From the NCBI RefSeq assembly GCF_029227915.1, contig NC_079878.1:29663501-29727500 (forward strand): a stretch of 64,000 nt of DNA. Direction: 5' to 3'. The translations under genes and the position numbers were made by a program. Source of the DNA: Hydractinia symbiolongicarpus (lineage: Eukaryota; Cnidaria; Hydrozoa; Anthoathecata; Hydractiniidae). Shown here in pieces: positions 13,481 through 27,660 of this stretch. Position 1 is the first letter of the stretch, and the number at the start of each line of letters is the position of its first letter. Under the pieces are notes generated by a model, which was not told the origin of the DNA, made no database searches, and saw nothing but the letters and a program-made list of their open reading frames with translations.

Positions 13481-16400
13481 CATTTTTGATGAGACGCGGA
13501 ATAAAAGAAGTTTAATCGCCGGCAAACGAAAACCCGCGATTTCCCGTTAATCCCGGACTCGGCCCGTATAGTCAAAAGTATACAAAGAAAGTACCCAGGG
13601 AGTAAACTCATTTCCCGAACGATTTTTAAATTATTTTTTTTACCACTAAAACGCATGAGACTTGTAGTTTTCAGGAATGTTTTCATTTTTGATGAGACGC
13701 TTAATGAAAGAAGTTTAATCACTGGCAAACGAAAACCCGCGATTTCCCGTAAATCCCGGGCTTGGCCCGTATAGTCGAATGTAAACAAAGAAAGTACCCT
13801 GTGAGTAAACTCATTTCCCGAACGATTTTTTAAATTATGTTTTCACCACTAAAACGCATGAGACTTGTAGTTTTCAAAAATGTTTTCATTTTTGATGAGA
13901 CGCTGAATATAAGAAGTTTAATCGCCGGCAAACAAAAACCCGCGATTTCCCGTTAATCCCGGACTCGGCCCGTATAGTCAAAAGTATACAAAGAAAATAC
14001 GCAGGGAGTAAACGCATTTCCAGAACGATTTTTTAAGTTATCTTTTCACCACTAAAACGCATGAGACTTGTAGTTTTCAAAAATGTTTTTATTTTTGATG
14101 AGACGCTGAATAAAAGATGTTTAATCGCCGGAAAACGAAAACCTGCGATTTCCCGTAAATCCCGGACTCGGCCCGTATAGTCAAAAGTATACAAAGAAAG
14201 TACCCTGTGAGTAAACTCATTTCCCGAACGATTTTTTAAATTATTTTTTCACCACTAAAAGGCATGAGACTTGTAGTTTTCAAAGATGTTTTCATTTTTG
14301 ATGAGACGCTGAATATAAGAAGTTTAATCGCCAGCAAACAAAAACCCGCGATTTCCCGTAAATCCCGTGCTTGGCCCGTATAGTCGAGTACATACAAAGA
14401 AAATACCCTGTGAGTAAACTCATTTCCAGAACGATTTTTTAAATTACCTTTTCACCACTAAAACGCATGAGACTTGTAGTTTTTAAAAATGTTTTCATTT
14501 TTGATGAGACGCAGAATATAAGAAGTTTAATCGCCGGCAAACGAAAACCCGCGATTTCCCGTTAATCCCGGACTCAGCCCGTATAGTCAAAAGTATACAA
14601 AGAAAATACGCAGGGAGTAAACTCATTTCCCGAACGACTTTTTAAATTATGTTTTCACCACTAAAACGCATGAGACTTGTAGTTTTCAGGAATGTTTTCA
14701 TTTTTGATGAGACGCTTAATGAAAGAAGTTTAATCGCCGGCAAACAAAAACCCGCGATTTCCCGTTAATCCCGGACTCGGCCCGTATAGTCAAAAGTATA
14801 GAAAGAAAATTCGCAGGGAGTAAACTCATTTCCAGAACGATTTTTTAAGTTATCTTTTCACCACTAAAACGCATGAGACTTGTAGTTTTCAAAAATGTTT
14901 TTATTTTTGATGAGACGCTGAATAAAAGATGTTTAATCGCCGGCAAACGAAAACCCGCGATTTCCCGTAAATCCCGGACTCGGCCCGTATAGTCAAAAGT
15001 ATACAAAGAAAGTACCCTGTGAGTAAACTCATTTCTCGAACGATTTTTTAAATTATTTTTTCACCACTAAAAGGCATGAGACTTGTAGTTTTCAAAAATG
15101 TTTTCATTTTTGATGAGACGCTGAATAAAAGATGTTTAATCGCCGGCAAACGAAAACCCGCGATTTCCCGTAAATCCCGGACTCGGCCCGTATAGTCAAA
15201 AGTATACAAAGAAAGTACCCTGTGAGTAAACTCATTTCCCGAACGATTTTTTAAATTATTTTTTCACCACTAAAAGGCATGAGACTTGTAGTTTTCAAAA
15301 ATGTTTTCATTTTTGATGAGACGCTGAATATAAGAAGTTTAATCGCCGGCAAACAAAAACCCGCGATTTCCCGTAAATCCCGTGCTTGGCCCGTATAGTC
15401 GAGTACATACAAAGAAAGTACCCTGTGAGTAAACTCATTTCCAGAACGATTTTTTAAATTACCTTTTCACCACTAAAACGCATGAGACTTGTAGTTTTCA
15501 AAAATGTTTTCATTTTTGATGAGACGCTTGATAAAAGATGTTTAATCGCCGGCAAACGAAAACCCGCGATTTCCCGTAAATCCCGGACTCGGCCCGTATA
15601 GTCAAAAGTATACAAAGAAAGTACCCAGGGAGTAAACTCATTTCCCGAACGATTTTTTAAATTATTTTTTCACCACTAAAACGCATGAGACTTGTAGTTT
15701 TCAGGAATGTTTTCATTTTTGATGAGACGCTTAATGAAAGAAGTTTAATCGCCGGCAAACAAAAACCCGCGATTTCCCGTTAATCCCGGACTCGGCCCGT
15801 ATAGTCAAAAGTATAGAAAGAAAATACGCAGGGAGTAAACTCATTTCCAGAACGATTTTTTAAATTATCTTTTCACCACTAAAACGCATGAGACTTGTAG
15901 TTTTCAGGAATGTTTTCATTTTTGATGAGACGCTGAATAAAAGATGTTTATTCGCTGGCAAACGAAAACCCGCGATTTCCCGTAAATCTCGGACTCGGCC
16001 CGTATAGTCAAAAGTATAGAAAGAAAGGACCGAGGGAGTAAACTCATTTCCAGAACGATTTTTTAAATTATCTTTTCACCACTAAAACGCATGAGACTTG
16101 TAGTTTTCAAAAATGTTTTCATTTTTGATGAGACGCTGAATATAAGAAGTTTAATCGCCGGCAAACAAAAACCCGCGATTTCCCGTTAATCCCGGACTCG
16201 GCCCGTATAGTCAAAAGTATAGAAAGAAAATACGCAGGGAGTAAACTCATTTCCAGAACGATTTTTTAAATTATCTTTTCACCACTAAAACGCATGAGAC
16301 TTGTAGTTTTCAGGAATGTTTTCATTTTTGATGAGACGCTGAATAAAAGATGTTTATTCGCCGGCAAACGAAAACCCGCGATTTCCCGTAAATCCCGGAC

Positions 16401-18840
16401 TCGGCCCGTATAGTCAAAAGTATAGAAAGAAAGGACCGAGGGAGTAAACTCATTTCCAGAACGATTTTTTAAATTATCTTTTCACCACTAAAACGCATGA
16501 GACTTGTAGTTTTCAAAAATGTTTTCATTTTTGATGAGACGCTGAATATAAGAAGTTTAATCGCCGGCAAACAAAAACCCGCGATTTTCCGTTAATCCCG
16601 GACTCGGCCCGTATAGTCAAAAGTATAGAAAGAAAATACGCAGAGAGTAAACTCATTTCCAGAACGATTTTTTAAATTATCTTTTCACCACTAAAACGCA
16701 TGAGACTTGTAGTTTTCAAAAATGTTTTCATTTTTGATGAGACGCTGAATAAAAGATGTTTAATCGCCGGCAAACGAAAACCCGCGATTTCCCGTAAATC
16801 CCGGACTCGGCCCGTATAGTCAAAAGTATACAAAGAAAGGACCGAGGGAGTAAACTCATTTCCCGAACGATTTTTTAAATTATTTTTTCACCACTAAAAC
16901 GCATGAGACTTGTAGTTTTCAGGAATGTTTTCATTTTTGATGAGACGCTTAATGAAAGAAGTTTAATCGCCGGCAAACGAAAACCCGCGATTTCCCGTAA
17001 ATCCCGGGCTTGGCCCGTATAGTCGAATGTATACAAAGAAAGTACCCTGTGAGTAAACACATTTCCCGAACGATTTTTTAAATTATTTTTTCACCACTAA
17101 AACGCATGACACTTGTAGTTTTCAAAAATGTTTTCATTTTTGATGAGACGCTGAATATAAGAAGTTTAATTGCCGGCAAACAAAAACCCGCGATTTCCCG
17201 TAAATCCCGTGCTTGGCTCGTATAGTCGAGTATATACAAAGAAAGTACCCTGTGAGTAAACTCCTTTCCCGAACGATTTTTTAAATTATTTTTTTACCAC
17301 TAAAACGCATGAGACTTGTAGTTTTCAGGAATGTTTTCATTTTCGATGAGACGCTTAATGAAAGAAGTTTAATCGCCGGCAAACGAAAACCCGCGATTTC
17401 CCGTAAATCCCGGGCTTGGCCCGTATAGTCGAATGTATACAAAGAAAGTACCCTGTGAGTAAACACATTTCCCGAACGATTTTTTAAATTATTTTTTCAC
17501 CACTAAAACGCATGACACTTGTAGTTTTCAAAAATGTTTTCATTTTTGATGAGACGCTGAATATAAGAAGTTTAATTGCCCGCAAACAAAAACCCGCGAT
17601 TTCCCGTAAATCCCGTGCTTGGCTCGTATAGTCGAGTATATACAAAGAAAGTACCCTGTGAGTAAACTCTTTTCCAGAACGATTTTTTATATTATCTTTT
17701 CACCACTAAAACGCATCAGACTTGTAGTTTTCAAAAATGTTTTCATTTTTGATGAGACGCGGAATAAAAGAAGTTTAATCGCCGGCAAACGAAAACCCGC
17801 GATTTCCGTAAATCCCGGACTCGGCCCGTATAGTCAAAAGTACACAAAGAAAATACCCAGGGAGTAAACTCATTTCCCGAACGATTTTTTAAATTATTTT
17901 TTCACCACTAAAACGTATGAGACTTGTAGTTTTCAAAAATATTTTCATTTTTGATGAGACGCTGAATAAAAGGAGTTTAATCGCCGGCAAACGAAAACCC
18001 GCGATTTCCTGTAAATCCCGGACTCGGCCCTTATAGTCAAAAGTATACAAAGAAAGGACCGAGGGAGTAAACTCATTTCCAGAACGATTTTTTAAATTAT
18101 CTTTTCACCACTAAAACGCATGAGCCTTGTAGTTTTCAGGAATGTTTTTATTTTTGATGAGACGCTGAATAAAAGATGTTTATTCGCCGGCAAACGAAAA
18201 CCCGCGATTTCCCGTAAATCCCGGACTCGGCCCGTATAGTCAAAAGTATAGAAAGAAAGGACCGAGGGAGTAAACTCATTTCCTGAACGATTTTTTAAAT
18301 TATATTTTCACCACTAAAACGCATGAGACTTGTAGTTTTCAGGAATGTTTTCATTTTTGATGAGACGCTTAATGAAAAAAGTTTAATCGCCGGTAAACGA
18401 AAAACCGCGATTTCCCGTAAATCCCGGGCTTGGCCGTATAGTCGAATGTATACAAAGAAAATACGCAGGGAGTAAACTCATTACCCGAATGATTTTTTAA
18501 ATTATCTTTTCACCACTAAAACGCATGAGACTTGTAGTTTTCAAAAATGTTTTTATTTTTGATGAGACGCTGAATATAAGCAGTTCAATCGCCGGCAAAC
18601 GAAAACCCGCAACTTCCCGTAAATCCCGGGCTTTGCCCGTATAGTCGAATGTATACAAAGAAAGTACCATGTGAGTAAACTCATTTCCCGAACGATTTTT
18701 TAAATTATTTTTTCACCTCTAAAACGCATGAGACTTGTAGTTTTCAAAAATGTTTTTATTTTTGATGAGACGCTGAATAAAAGATGTTTAATCGCCGGCA
18801 AACGAAAACCCGCGATTTCCCGTAAATCCCGGACTCGGCC
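13480..18840 (+). repeat. Large segmental duplication, copy II
   Basis: It pairs with 6,786-12,540. Relative to copy I it has one additional monomer at about 13,890-14,100, lacks the two units of 8.34-8.75 kb, and lacks one monomer near 18.05 kb. Scattered substitutions (for example caaagatg at about 14,281 against caaaaatg) show the copies have diverged more than those of the 34-43 kb block. Confidence 0.83.
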
Positions 18841-21800
18841 CGTATAGTCAAAAGTATACAAAGAAAGGACCGAGGGAGTAAACTCATTTCCCGAACGATT
18901 TTTTAAATTATTTTTTCAACACTAAAACGCATAAGACTTGTAGTTTTCAGGAATGTTTTCATTTTTGATGAGACGCTTAATGAAAGAAGTTTAATCGCCG
19001 GCAAACGAAAACCCGCGATTTCCCGTAAATCCCGGGCTTGGCCCGTATAGTCGAATGTATACAAAGAAAGTACCCTGTGAGTAAACACATTTCCCGAACG
19101 ATTTTTTAAATTATTTTTTCACCACTAAAACGCATGACACTTGTAGTTTTCAAAAATGTTTTTATTTTTGATGAGACGCTGAATATAAGAAGTTTAATTG
19201 CCGGCAAACAAAAACCCGCGATTTCCCGTAAATCCCGTGCTTGGCTCGTATAGTCGAGTATATACAAAGAAAGTACCCTGTGAGTAAACTCCTTTCCAGA
19301 ACGATTTTTTATATTATCTTTTCACCACTAAAACGCATGAGACTTGTAGTTTTCAAAAATGTTTTCATTTTTGATGAGACGCGGAATAAAAGAAGTTTAA
19401 TCGCCGGCAAACGAAAACCCGCGATTTCCGTAAATCCCGGACTCGGCCCGTATAGTCAAAAGTACACAAAGAAAATACTCAGGGAGTAAACTCACTTCCC
19501 GAACGATTTTTTAAATTATTTTTTCACCACTAAAACGTATTAGACTTGTAGTTTTCAAACATATTTTCATTTTTGATGAGACGCTGAATAAAAGGAGTTT
19601 AATCGCCGGCAAACGAAAACCCGCGATTTCCCGTAAATCCCGGACTCGGCCCGTATAGTCAAAAGTATACAAAGAAAGTACCCTGCGAGTAAACTCATTT
19701 CCAGAACGATTTTTTAAATTATCTTTTCACCACTAAAACGCATGAGACTTGTAGTTTTCAAAAATGTTTTCATTTTTGATGAGACTCTGAATAAAAGAAG
19801 TTTAATCGCCGGCAAACGAAAACCCGCGAATTCCCGTAAATCCTGGACTCAGCCCGTATAGTCAAAAGTATACAAAGAAAATACCCAGGGAGTAAACACA
19901 TTTCCCGAACGATTTTTTAAATTATTTCTTCACCACTAAAACGCATGAGACTTGTAGTTTTCAGGAATGTTTTCATTTTTGATGAGACGCTGAATAAAAG
20001 ATGTTTATTCGCCGGCAAACGAAAACCCGCGATTTCCCGTAAATCCCGGACTCGGCCCGTATAGTCAAAAGTATACAAAGAAAGGACCGAGGGAGTAAAC
20101 TCATTTCCCGAACGATTTTTTAAATTATTTTTTCACCACTAAAACGCATGAGACTTGTAGTTTTCAGGAATGTTTTCATTTTTGATGAGACGCTTAATGA
20201 AAGAAGTTTAATCGCCGGCAAACGAAAACCCGCGATTTCCTGTAAATCCCGGGCTTGGCCCGTATAGTCGAATGTATACAAAGAAAGTACCCTGTGAGTA
20301 AACACATTTCCCGAACGATTTTTTAAATTATTTTTTCACCACTAAAACGCATGACACTTGTAGTTTTCAAAAATGTTTTCATTTTTGATGAGACGCTGAA
20401 TATAAGAAGTTTAATTGCCGGCAAACAAAAACCCGCGATTTCCCGTAAATCCCGTGCTTGGCTCGTATAGTCGAGTATATACAAAGAAAGTACCCTGTGA
20501 GTAAACTCCTTTCCAGAACGATTTTTTATATTATCTTTTCACCACTAAAACGCATGAGACTTGTAGTTTTCAAAAATGTTTTCATTTTTGATGAGACGCG
20601 GAATAAAAGAAGTTTAATCGCCGGCAAACGAAAACCCGCGATTTCCGTAAATCCCGGACTCGGCCCGTATAGTCAAAAATACACAAAGAAAATACTCAGG
20701 GAGTAAACTCATTTCCCGAACGATTTTTTAAATTATTTTTTCACCACTAAAACGTATGAGACTTGTAGTTTTCAAAAATATTTTCATTTTTGATGAGACG
20801 CTGAATAAAAGGAGTTTAATCGCCGGCAAACGAAAACCCGCGATTTCCCGTAAATACCGGACTCGGCCCGTATAGTCAAAAGTATACAAAGAAAGTACCC
20901 TGCGAGTAAACTCATTTCCAGAACGATTTTTTAAATTATCTTTTCACCACTAAAACGCACGAGACTTGTAGTTTTCAGGAATGTTTTCATTTTTGATGAG
21001 ACGCTGAATAAAAGATGTTTATTCGCCGGCAAACGAAAACCCGCGATTTCCCGTAAATCCCGGACTCGGCCCGTATAGTCAAAAGTATACAAAGAAAGTA
21101 CCGAGGGAGTAAACTCATTTCCCGAACGATTTTTTAAATTATTTTTTCACCACTAAAACGCATGAGACTTGTAGTTTTCAGGAATGTTTTCATTTTTGAT
21201 GAGACGCTTAATGAAAGAAGTTTCATCGCCGGCAAACGAAAACCCGCGATTTCCCGTAAATCCCGGGCTTGGCCCGTATAATCGAATGTATACAAAGAAA
21301 GTACCCTGTGAGTAAACTCATTTCCCGAACGATTTTTTAAATTATTTTTTCACCACTAAAACGCATGAGCCTTGTAGTTTTCAAAAATGTTTTCATTTTT
21401 GATGAGATGCGGAATAAAAGAAGTTTAATCGCCGGCAAACGAAAACCCGCGATTTCCCGTAAATCCCGGACTCGGCCCGTATAGTCAAAAGTACACAAAG
21501 AAAATTCTCAGGGAGTAAACTCATTTCCCGAACGATTTTTTAAATTATCTTTTCACCACTAAAACGCATGAGACTTGTAGTTTTCAAAAATATTTTCATT
21601 TTTGATGAGACTCTGAATAAAAAAAGTTTAATCGCCGGCAAACGAAAACCCGCGAATTCCCATAAATCCTGGACTCGGCCCGTATAGTCAAAAGTATACA
21701 AAGAAAATACCCAGGGAGTAAACACATTTCCCGAACGATTTTTTAAATTATTTTTTCACCACTAAAACGCATGAGACTTGTAGTTTTCAGGAATGTTTTC

Positions 21801-22140
21801 ATTTTAGATGAGACGTTTAAAGAAAGAAGTTTAATCGCCGGCAAACGAAAACCCGCGATTTCCCGTAAATGCCGTGCTTGGCCTGTGTAGTCGAGTATAT
21901 ACAAAGAAAGTACCCTGTGAGTAAACTCACTTCCAGAACGATTTTTTAAATTATCTTTTCACCACTAAAATGCATGAGACTTGTAGTTTTCAGGAATGTT
22001 TTCATTTTTGATGAGACGTTTAATGAAAGAAGTTTAATCGCCGGCAAACGAAAACCCGCGATTTCCCGTAAATACCGTGCTTGGCCCGTATAGTCGAGTA
22101 TATACAAAGAAAGTACCCTGTGAGTAAAATCATTTCCAGA
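16875..22140 (+). repeat. 26-monomer block, first tandem copy
   Basis: The following block repeats this one. 16,875 pairs with 22,149 and 17,619 with 22,893 (offset 5,274). Then 18,903 pairs with 24,380, 20,120 with 25,597 and 21,540 with 27,017 (offset 5,477). The 203-bp offset change marks one monomer absent from this copy near 18,050. Shared private marks include catcagacttg (17,715 region), ggcccttatag, gagccttg with tttttattt, the ggccgtatag deletion, cattacc..gaatg, cacctctaaaac and the ataagacttg monomer. The match is near-exact, so the duplication is recent compared with copy I/II. Confidence 0.9.
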
Positions 22141-22331
22141 ACGATTTTTTAAATTATCTTTTCACCACTAAAACGCATGAGACTTGTAGTTTTCAGGAAT
22201 GTTTTCATTTTTGATGAGACGCTTAATGAAAGAAGTTTAATCGCCGGCAAACGAAAACCCGCGATTTCCCGTAAATCCCGGGCTTGGCCCGTATAGTCGA
22301 ATGTATACAAAGAAAGTACCCTGTGAGTAAA
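22129..22331 (+). repeat. Chimeric monomer at the tandem-duplication junction
   Basis: The left part (gtaaaatcatttccagaacg and attatcttttcacc) matches the monomer that closes the second block at about 27,601-27,650. The right part (caggaatg, cttaatgaaag, cccgggcttgg, gaatgtatac) matches the monomer that opens the first block at about 16,860-17,060. The change-over lies between about 22,159 and 22,194, where the parents are identical. This is the hybrid expected from unequal exchange between two misaligned monomers. Confidence 0.82.
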
Positions 22332-25300
22332 CACATTTCCCGAACGATTTTTTAAATTATTTTTTCACCACTAAAACGCATGACACTTGTAGTTTTCAAA
22401 AATGTTTTCATTTTTGATGAGACGCTGAATATAAGAAGTTTAATTGCCGGCAAACAAAAACCCGCGATTTCCCGTAAATCCCGTGCTTGGCTCGTATAGT
22501 CGAGTATATACAAAGAAAGTACCCTGTGAGTAAACTCCTTTCCCGAACGATTTTTTAAATTATTTTTTTACCACTAAAACGCATGAGACTTGTAGTTTTC
22601 AGGAATGTTTTCATTTTCGATGAGACGCTTAATGAAAGAAGTTTAATCGCCGGCAAACGAAAACCCGCGATTTCCCGTAAATCCCGGGCTTGGCCCGTAT
22701 AGTCGAATGTATACAAAGAAAGTACCCTGTGAGTAAACACATTTCCCGAACGATTTTTTAAATTATTTTTTCACCACTAAAACGCATGACACTTGTAGTT
22801 TTCAAAAATGTTTTCATTTTTGATGAGACGCTGAATATAAGAAGTTTAATTGCCCGCAAACAAAAACCCGCGATTTCCCGTAAATCCCGTGCTTGGCTCG
22901 TATAGTCGAGTATATACAAAGAAAGTACCCTGTGAGTAAACTCTTTTCCAGAACGATTTTTTATATTATCTTTTCACCACTAAAACGCATCAGACTTGTA
23001 GTTTTCAAAAATGTTTTCATTTTTGATGAGACGCGGAATAAAAGAAGTTTAATCGCCGGCAAACGAAAACCCGCGATTTCCGTAAATCCCGGACTCGGCC
23101 CGTATAGTCAAAAGTACACAAAGAAAATACCCAGGGAGTAAACTCATTTCCCGAACGATTTTTTAAATTATTTTTTCACCACTAAAACGTATGAGACTTG
23201 TAGTTTTCAAAAATATTTTCATTTTTGATGAGACGCTGAATAAAAGGAGTTTAATCGCCGGCAAACGAAAACCCGCGATTTCCTGTAAATCCCGGACTCG
23301 GCCCTTATAGTCAAAAGTATACAAAGAAAGTACCCTGCGAGTAAACTCATTTCCAGAACGATTTTTTAAATTATCTTTTCACCACTAAAACGCATGAGAC
23401 TTGTAGTTTTCAGGAATGTTTTCATTTTTGATGAGACGCTGAATAAAAGATGTTTATTCGCCGGCAAACGAAAACCCGCGATTTCCCGTAAATCCCGGAC
23501 TCGGCCCGTATAGCCAAAAGTATAGAAAGAAAGGACCGAGGGAGTAAACTCATTTCCAGAACGATTTTTTAAATTATCTTTTCACCACTAAAACGCATGA
23601 GCCTTGTAGTTTTCAGGAATGTTTTTATTTTTGATGAGACGCTGAATAAAAGATGTTTATTCGCCGGCAAACGAAAACCCGCGATTTCCCGTAAATCCCG
23701 GACTCGGCCCGTATAGTCAAAAGTATAGAAAGAAAGGACCGAGGGAGTAAACTCATTTCCTGAACGATTTTTTAAATTATATTTTCACCACTAAAACGCA
23801 TGAGACTTGTAGTTTTCAGGAATGTTTTCATTTTTGATGAGACGCTTAATGAAAAAAGTTTAATCGCCGGTAAACGAAAAACCGCGATTTCCCGTAAATC
23901 CCGGGCTTGGCCGTATAGTCGAATGTATACAAAGAAAATACGCAGGGAGTAAACTCATTACCAGAATGATTTTTTAAATTATCTTTTCACCACTAAAACG
24001 CATGAGACTTGTAGTTTTCAAAAATGTTTTTATTTTTGATGAGACGCTGAATATAAGCAGTTCAATCGCCGGCAAACGAAAACCCGCAACTTCCCGTAAA
24101 TCCCGGGCTTTGCCCGTATAGTCGAATGTATACAAAGAAAGTACCATGTGAGTAAACTCATTTCCCGAACGATTTTTTAAATTATTTTTTCACCTCTAAA
24201 ACGCATGAGACTTGTAGTTTTCAAAAATGTTTTTATTTTTGATGAGACGCTGAATAAAAGATGTTTAATCGCCGGCAAACGAAAACCCGCGATTTCCCGT
24301 AAATCCCGGACTCGGCCCGTATAGTCAAAAGTATACAAAGAAAGGACCGAGGGAGTAAACTCATTTCCCGAACGATTTTTTAAATTATTTTTTCAACACT
24401 AAAACGCATAAGACTTGTAGTTTTCAGGAATGTTTTCATTTTTGATGAGACGCTTAATGAAAGAAGTTTAATCGCCGGCAAACGAAAACCCGCGATTTCC
24501 CGTAAATCCCGGGCTTGGCCCGTATAGTCGAATGTATACAAAGAAAGTACCCTGTGAGTAAACACATTTCCCGAACGATTTTTTAAATTATTTTTTCACC
24601 ACTAAAACGCATGACACTTGTAGTTTTCAAAAATGTTTTTATTTTTGATGAGACGCTGAATATAAGAAGTTTAATTGCCGGCAAACACAAACCCGCGATT
24701 TCCCGTAAATCCCGTGCTTGGCTCTTATAGTCGAGTATATACAAAGAAAGTACCCTGTGAGTAAACTCCTTTCCAGAACGATTTTTTATATTATCTTTTC
24801 ACCACTAAAACGCATGAGACTTGTAGTTTTCAAAAATGTTTTCATTTTTGATGAGACGCGGAATAAAAGAAGTTTAATCGCCGGCAAACGAAAACCCGCG
24901 ATTTCCGTAAATCCCGGACTCGGCCCGTATAGTCAAAAGTACACAAAGAAAATACTCAGGGAGTAAACTCACTTCCCGAACGATTTTTTAAATTATTTTT
25001 TCACCACTAAAACGTATGAGACTTGTAGTTTTCAAACATATTTTCATTTTTGATGAGACGCTGAATAAAAGGAGTTTAATCGCCGGCAAACGAAAACCCG
25101 CGATTTCCCGTAAATCCCGGACTCGGCCCGTATAGTCAAAAGTATACAAAGAAAGTACCCTGCGAGTAAACTCATTTCCAGAACGATTTTTTAAATTATC
25201 TTTTCACCACTAAAACGCATGAGACTTGTAGTTTTCAAAAATGTTTTCATTTTTGATGAGACTCTGAATAAAAGAAGTTTAATCGCCGGCAAACGAAAAC

Positions 25301-27660
25301 CCGCGAATTCCCGTAAATCCTGGACTCAGCCCGTATAGTCAAAAGTATACAAAGAAAATACCCAGGGAGTAAACACATTTCCCGAACGATTTTTTAAATT
25401 ATTTTTTCACCACTAAAACGCATGAGACTTGTAGTTTTCAGGAATGTTTTCATTTTTGATGAGACGCTGAATAAAAGATGTTTATTCGCCGGCAAACGAA
25501 AACCCGCGATTTCCCGTAAATCCCGGACTCGGCCCGTATAGTCAAAAGTATACAAAGAAAGGACCGAGGGAGTAAACTCATTTCCCGAACGATTTTTTAA
25601 ATTATTTTTTCACCACTAAAACGCATGAGACTTGTAGTTTTCAGGAATGTTTTCATTTTTGATGAGACGCTTAATGAAAGAAGTTTAATCGCCGGCAAAC
25701 GAAAACCCGCGATTTCCTGTAAATCCCGGGCTTGGCCCGTATAGTCGAATGTATACAAAGAAAGTACCCTGTGAGTAAACACATTTCCCGAACGATTTTT
25801 TAAATTATTTTTTCACCACTAAAACGCATGACACTTGTAGTTTTCAAAAATGTTTTCATTTTTGATGAGACGCTGAATATAAGAAGTTTAATTGCCGGCA
25901 AACAAAAACCCGCGATTTCCCGTAAATCCCGTGCTTGGCTCGTATAGTCGAGTATATACAAAGAAAGTACCCTGTGAGTAAACTCCTTTCCAGAACGATT
26001 TTTTATATTATCTTTTCACCACTAAAACGCATGAGACTTGTAGTTTTCAAAAATGTTTTCATTTTTGATGAGACGCGGAATAAAAGAAGTTTAATCGCCG
26101 GCAAACGAAAACCCGCGATTTCCGTAAATCCCGGACTCGGCCCGTATAGTCAAAAATACACAAAGAAAATACTCAGGGAGTAAACTCATTTCCCGAACGA
26201 TTTTTTAAATTATTTTTTCACCACTAAAACGTATGAGACTTGTAGTTTTCAAAAATATTTTCATTTTTGATGAGACGCTGAATAAAAGGAGTTTAATCGC
26301 CGGCAAACGAAAACCCGCGATTTCCCGTAAATACCGGACTCGGCCCGTATAGTCAAAAGTATACAAAGAAAGTACCCTGCGAGTAAACTCATTTCCAGAA
26401 CGATTTTTTAAATTATCTTTTCACCACTAAAACGCACGAGACTTGTAGTTTTCAGGAATGTTTTCATTTTTGATGAGACGCTGAATAAAAGATGTTTATT
26501 CGCCGGCAAACGAAAACCCGCGATTTCCCGTAAATCCCGGACTCGGCCCGTATAGTCAAAAGTATACAAAGAAAGTACCGAGGGAGTAAACTCATTTCCC
26601 GAACGATTTTTTAAATTATTTTTTCACCACTAAAACGCATGAGACTTGTAGTTTTCAGGAATGTTTTCATTTTTGATGAGACGCTTAATGAAAGAAGTTT
26701 CATCGCCGGCAAACGAAAACCCGCGATTTCCCGTAAATCCCGGGCTTGGCCCGTATAATCGAATGTATACAAAGAAAGTACCCTGTGAGTAAACTCATTT
26801 CCCGAACGATTTTTTAAATTATTTTTTCACCACTAAAACGCATGAGCCTTGTAGTTTTCAAAAATGTTTTCATTTTTGATGAGATGCGGAATAAAAGAAG
26901 TTTAATCGCCGGCAAACGAAAACCCGCGATTTCCCGTAAATCCCGGACTCGGCCCGTATAGTCAAAAGTACACAAAGAAAATTCTCAGGGAGTAAACTCA
27001 TTTCCCGAACGATTTTTTAAATTATCTTTTCACCACTAAAACGCATGAGACTTGTAGTTTTCAAAAATATTTTCATTTTTGATGAGACTCTGAATAAAAA
27101 AAGTTTAATCGCCGGCAAACGAAAACCCGCGAATTCCCATAAATCCTGGACTCGGCCCGTATAGTCAAAAGTATACAAAGAAAATACCCAGGGAGTAAAC
27201 ACATTTCCCGAACGATTTTTTAAATTATTTTTTCACCACTAAAACGCATGAGGCTTGTAGTTTTCAGGAATGTTTTCATTTTAGATGAGACGTTTAAAGA
27301 AAGAAGTTTAATCGCCGGCAAACGAAAACCCGCGATTTCCCGTAAATGCCGTGCTTGGCCTGTGTAGTCGAGTATATACAAAGAAAGTACCCTGTGAGTA
27401 AACTCACTTCCAGAACGATTTTTTAAATTATCTTTTCACCACTAAAATGCATGAGACTTGTAGTTTTCAGGAATGTTTTCATTTTTGATGAGACGTTTAA
27501 TGAAAGAAGTTTAATCGCCGGCAAACGAAAACCCGCGATTTCCCGTAAATACCGTGCTTGGCCCGTATAGTCGAGTATATACAAAGAAAGTACCCTGTGA
27601 GTAAAATCATTTCCAGAACGATTTTTTAAATTATCTTTTCACCACTAAAACGCATGAGAC
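22149..27660 (+). repeat. 27-monomer block, second tandem copy
   Basis: It duplicates 16,875-22,140 and retains the monomer missing there: about 23,325-23,530, with ctgcgag, caggaatg, gtttattcgcc and gtatagccaaaag. Private differences are few, for example ggctcttatag at 24,720 and caaacacaaac at about 24,683. The copy ends inside the monomer at about 27,660, after which the order of variants changes. Confidence 0.9.
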
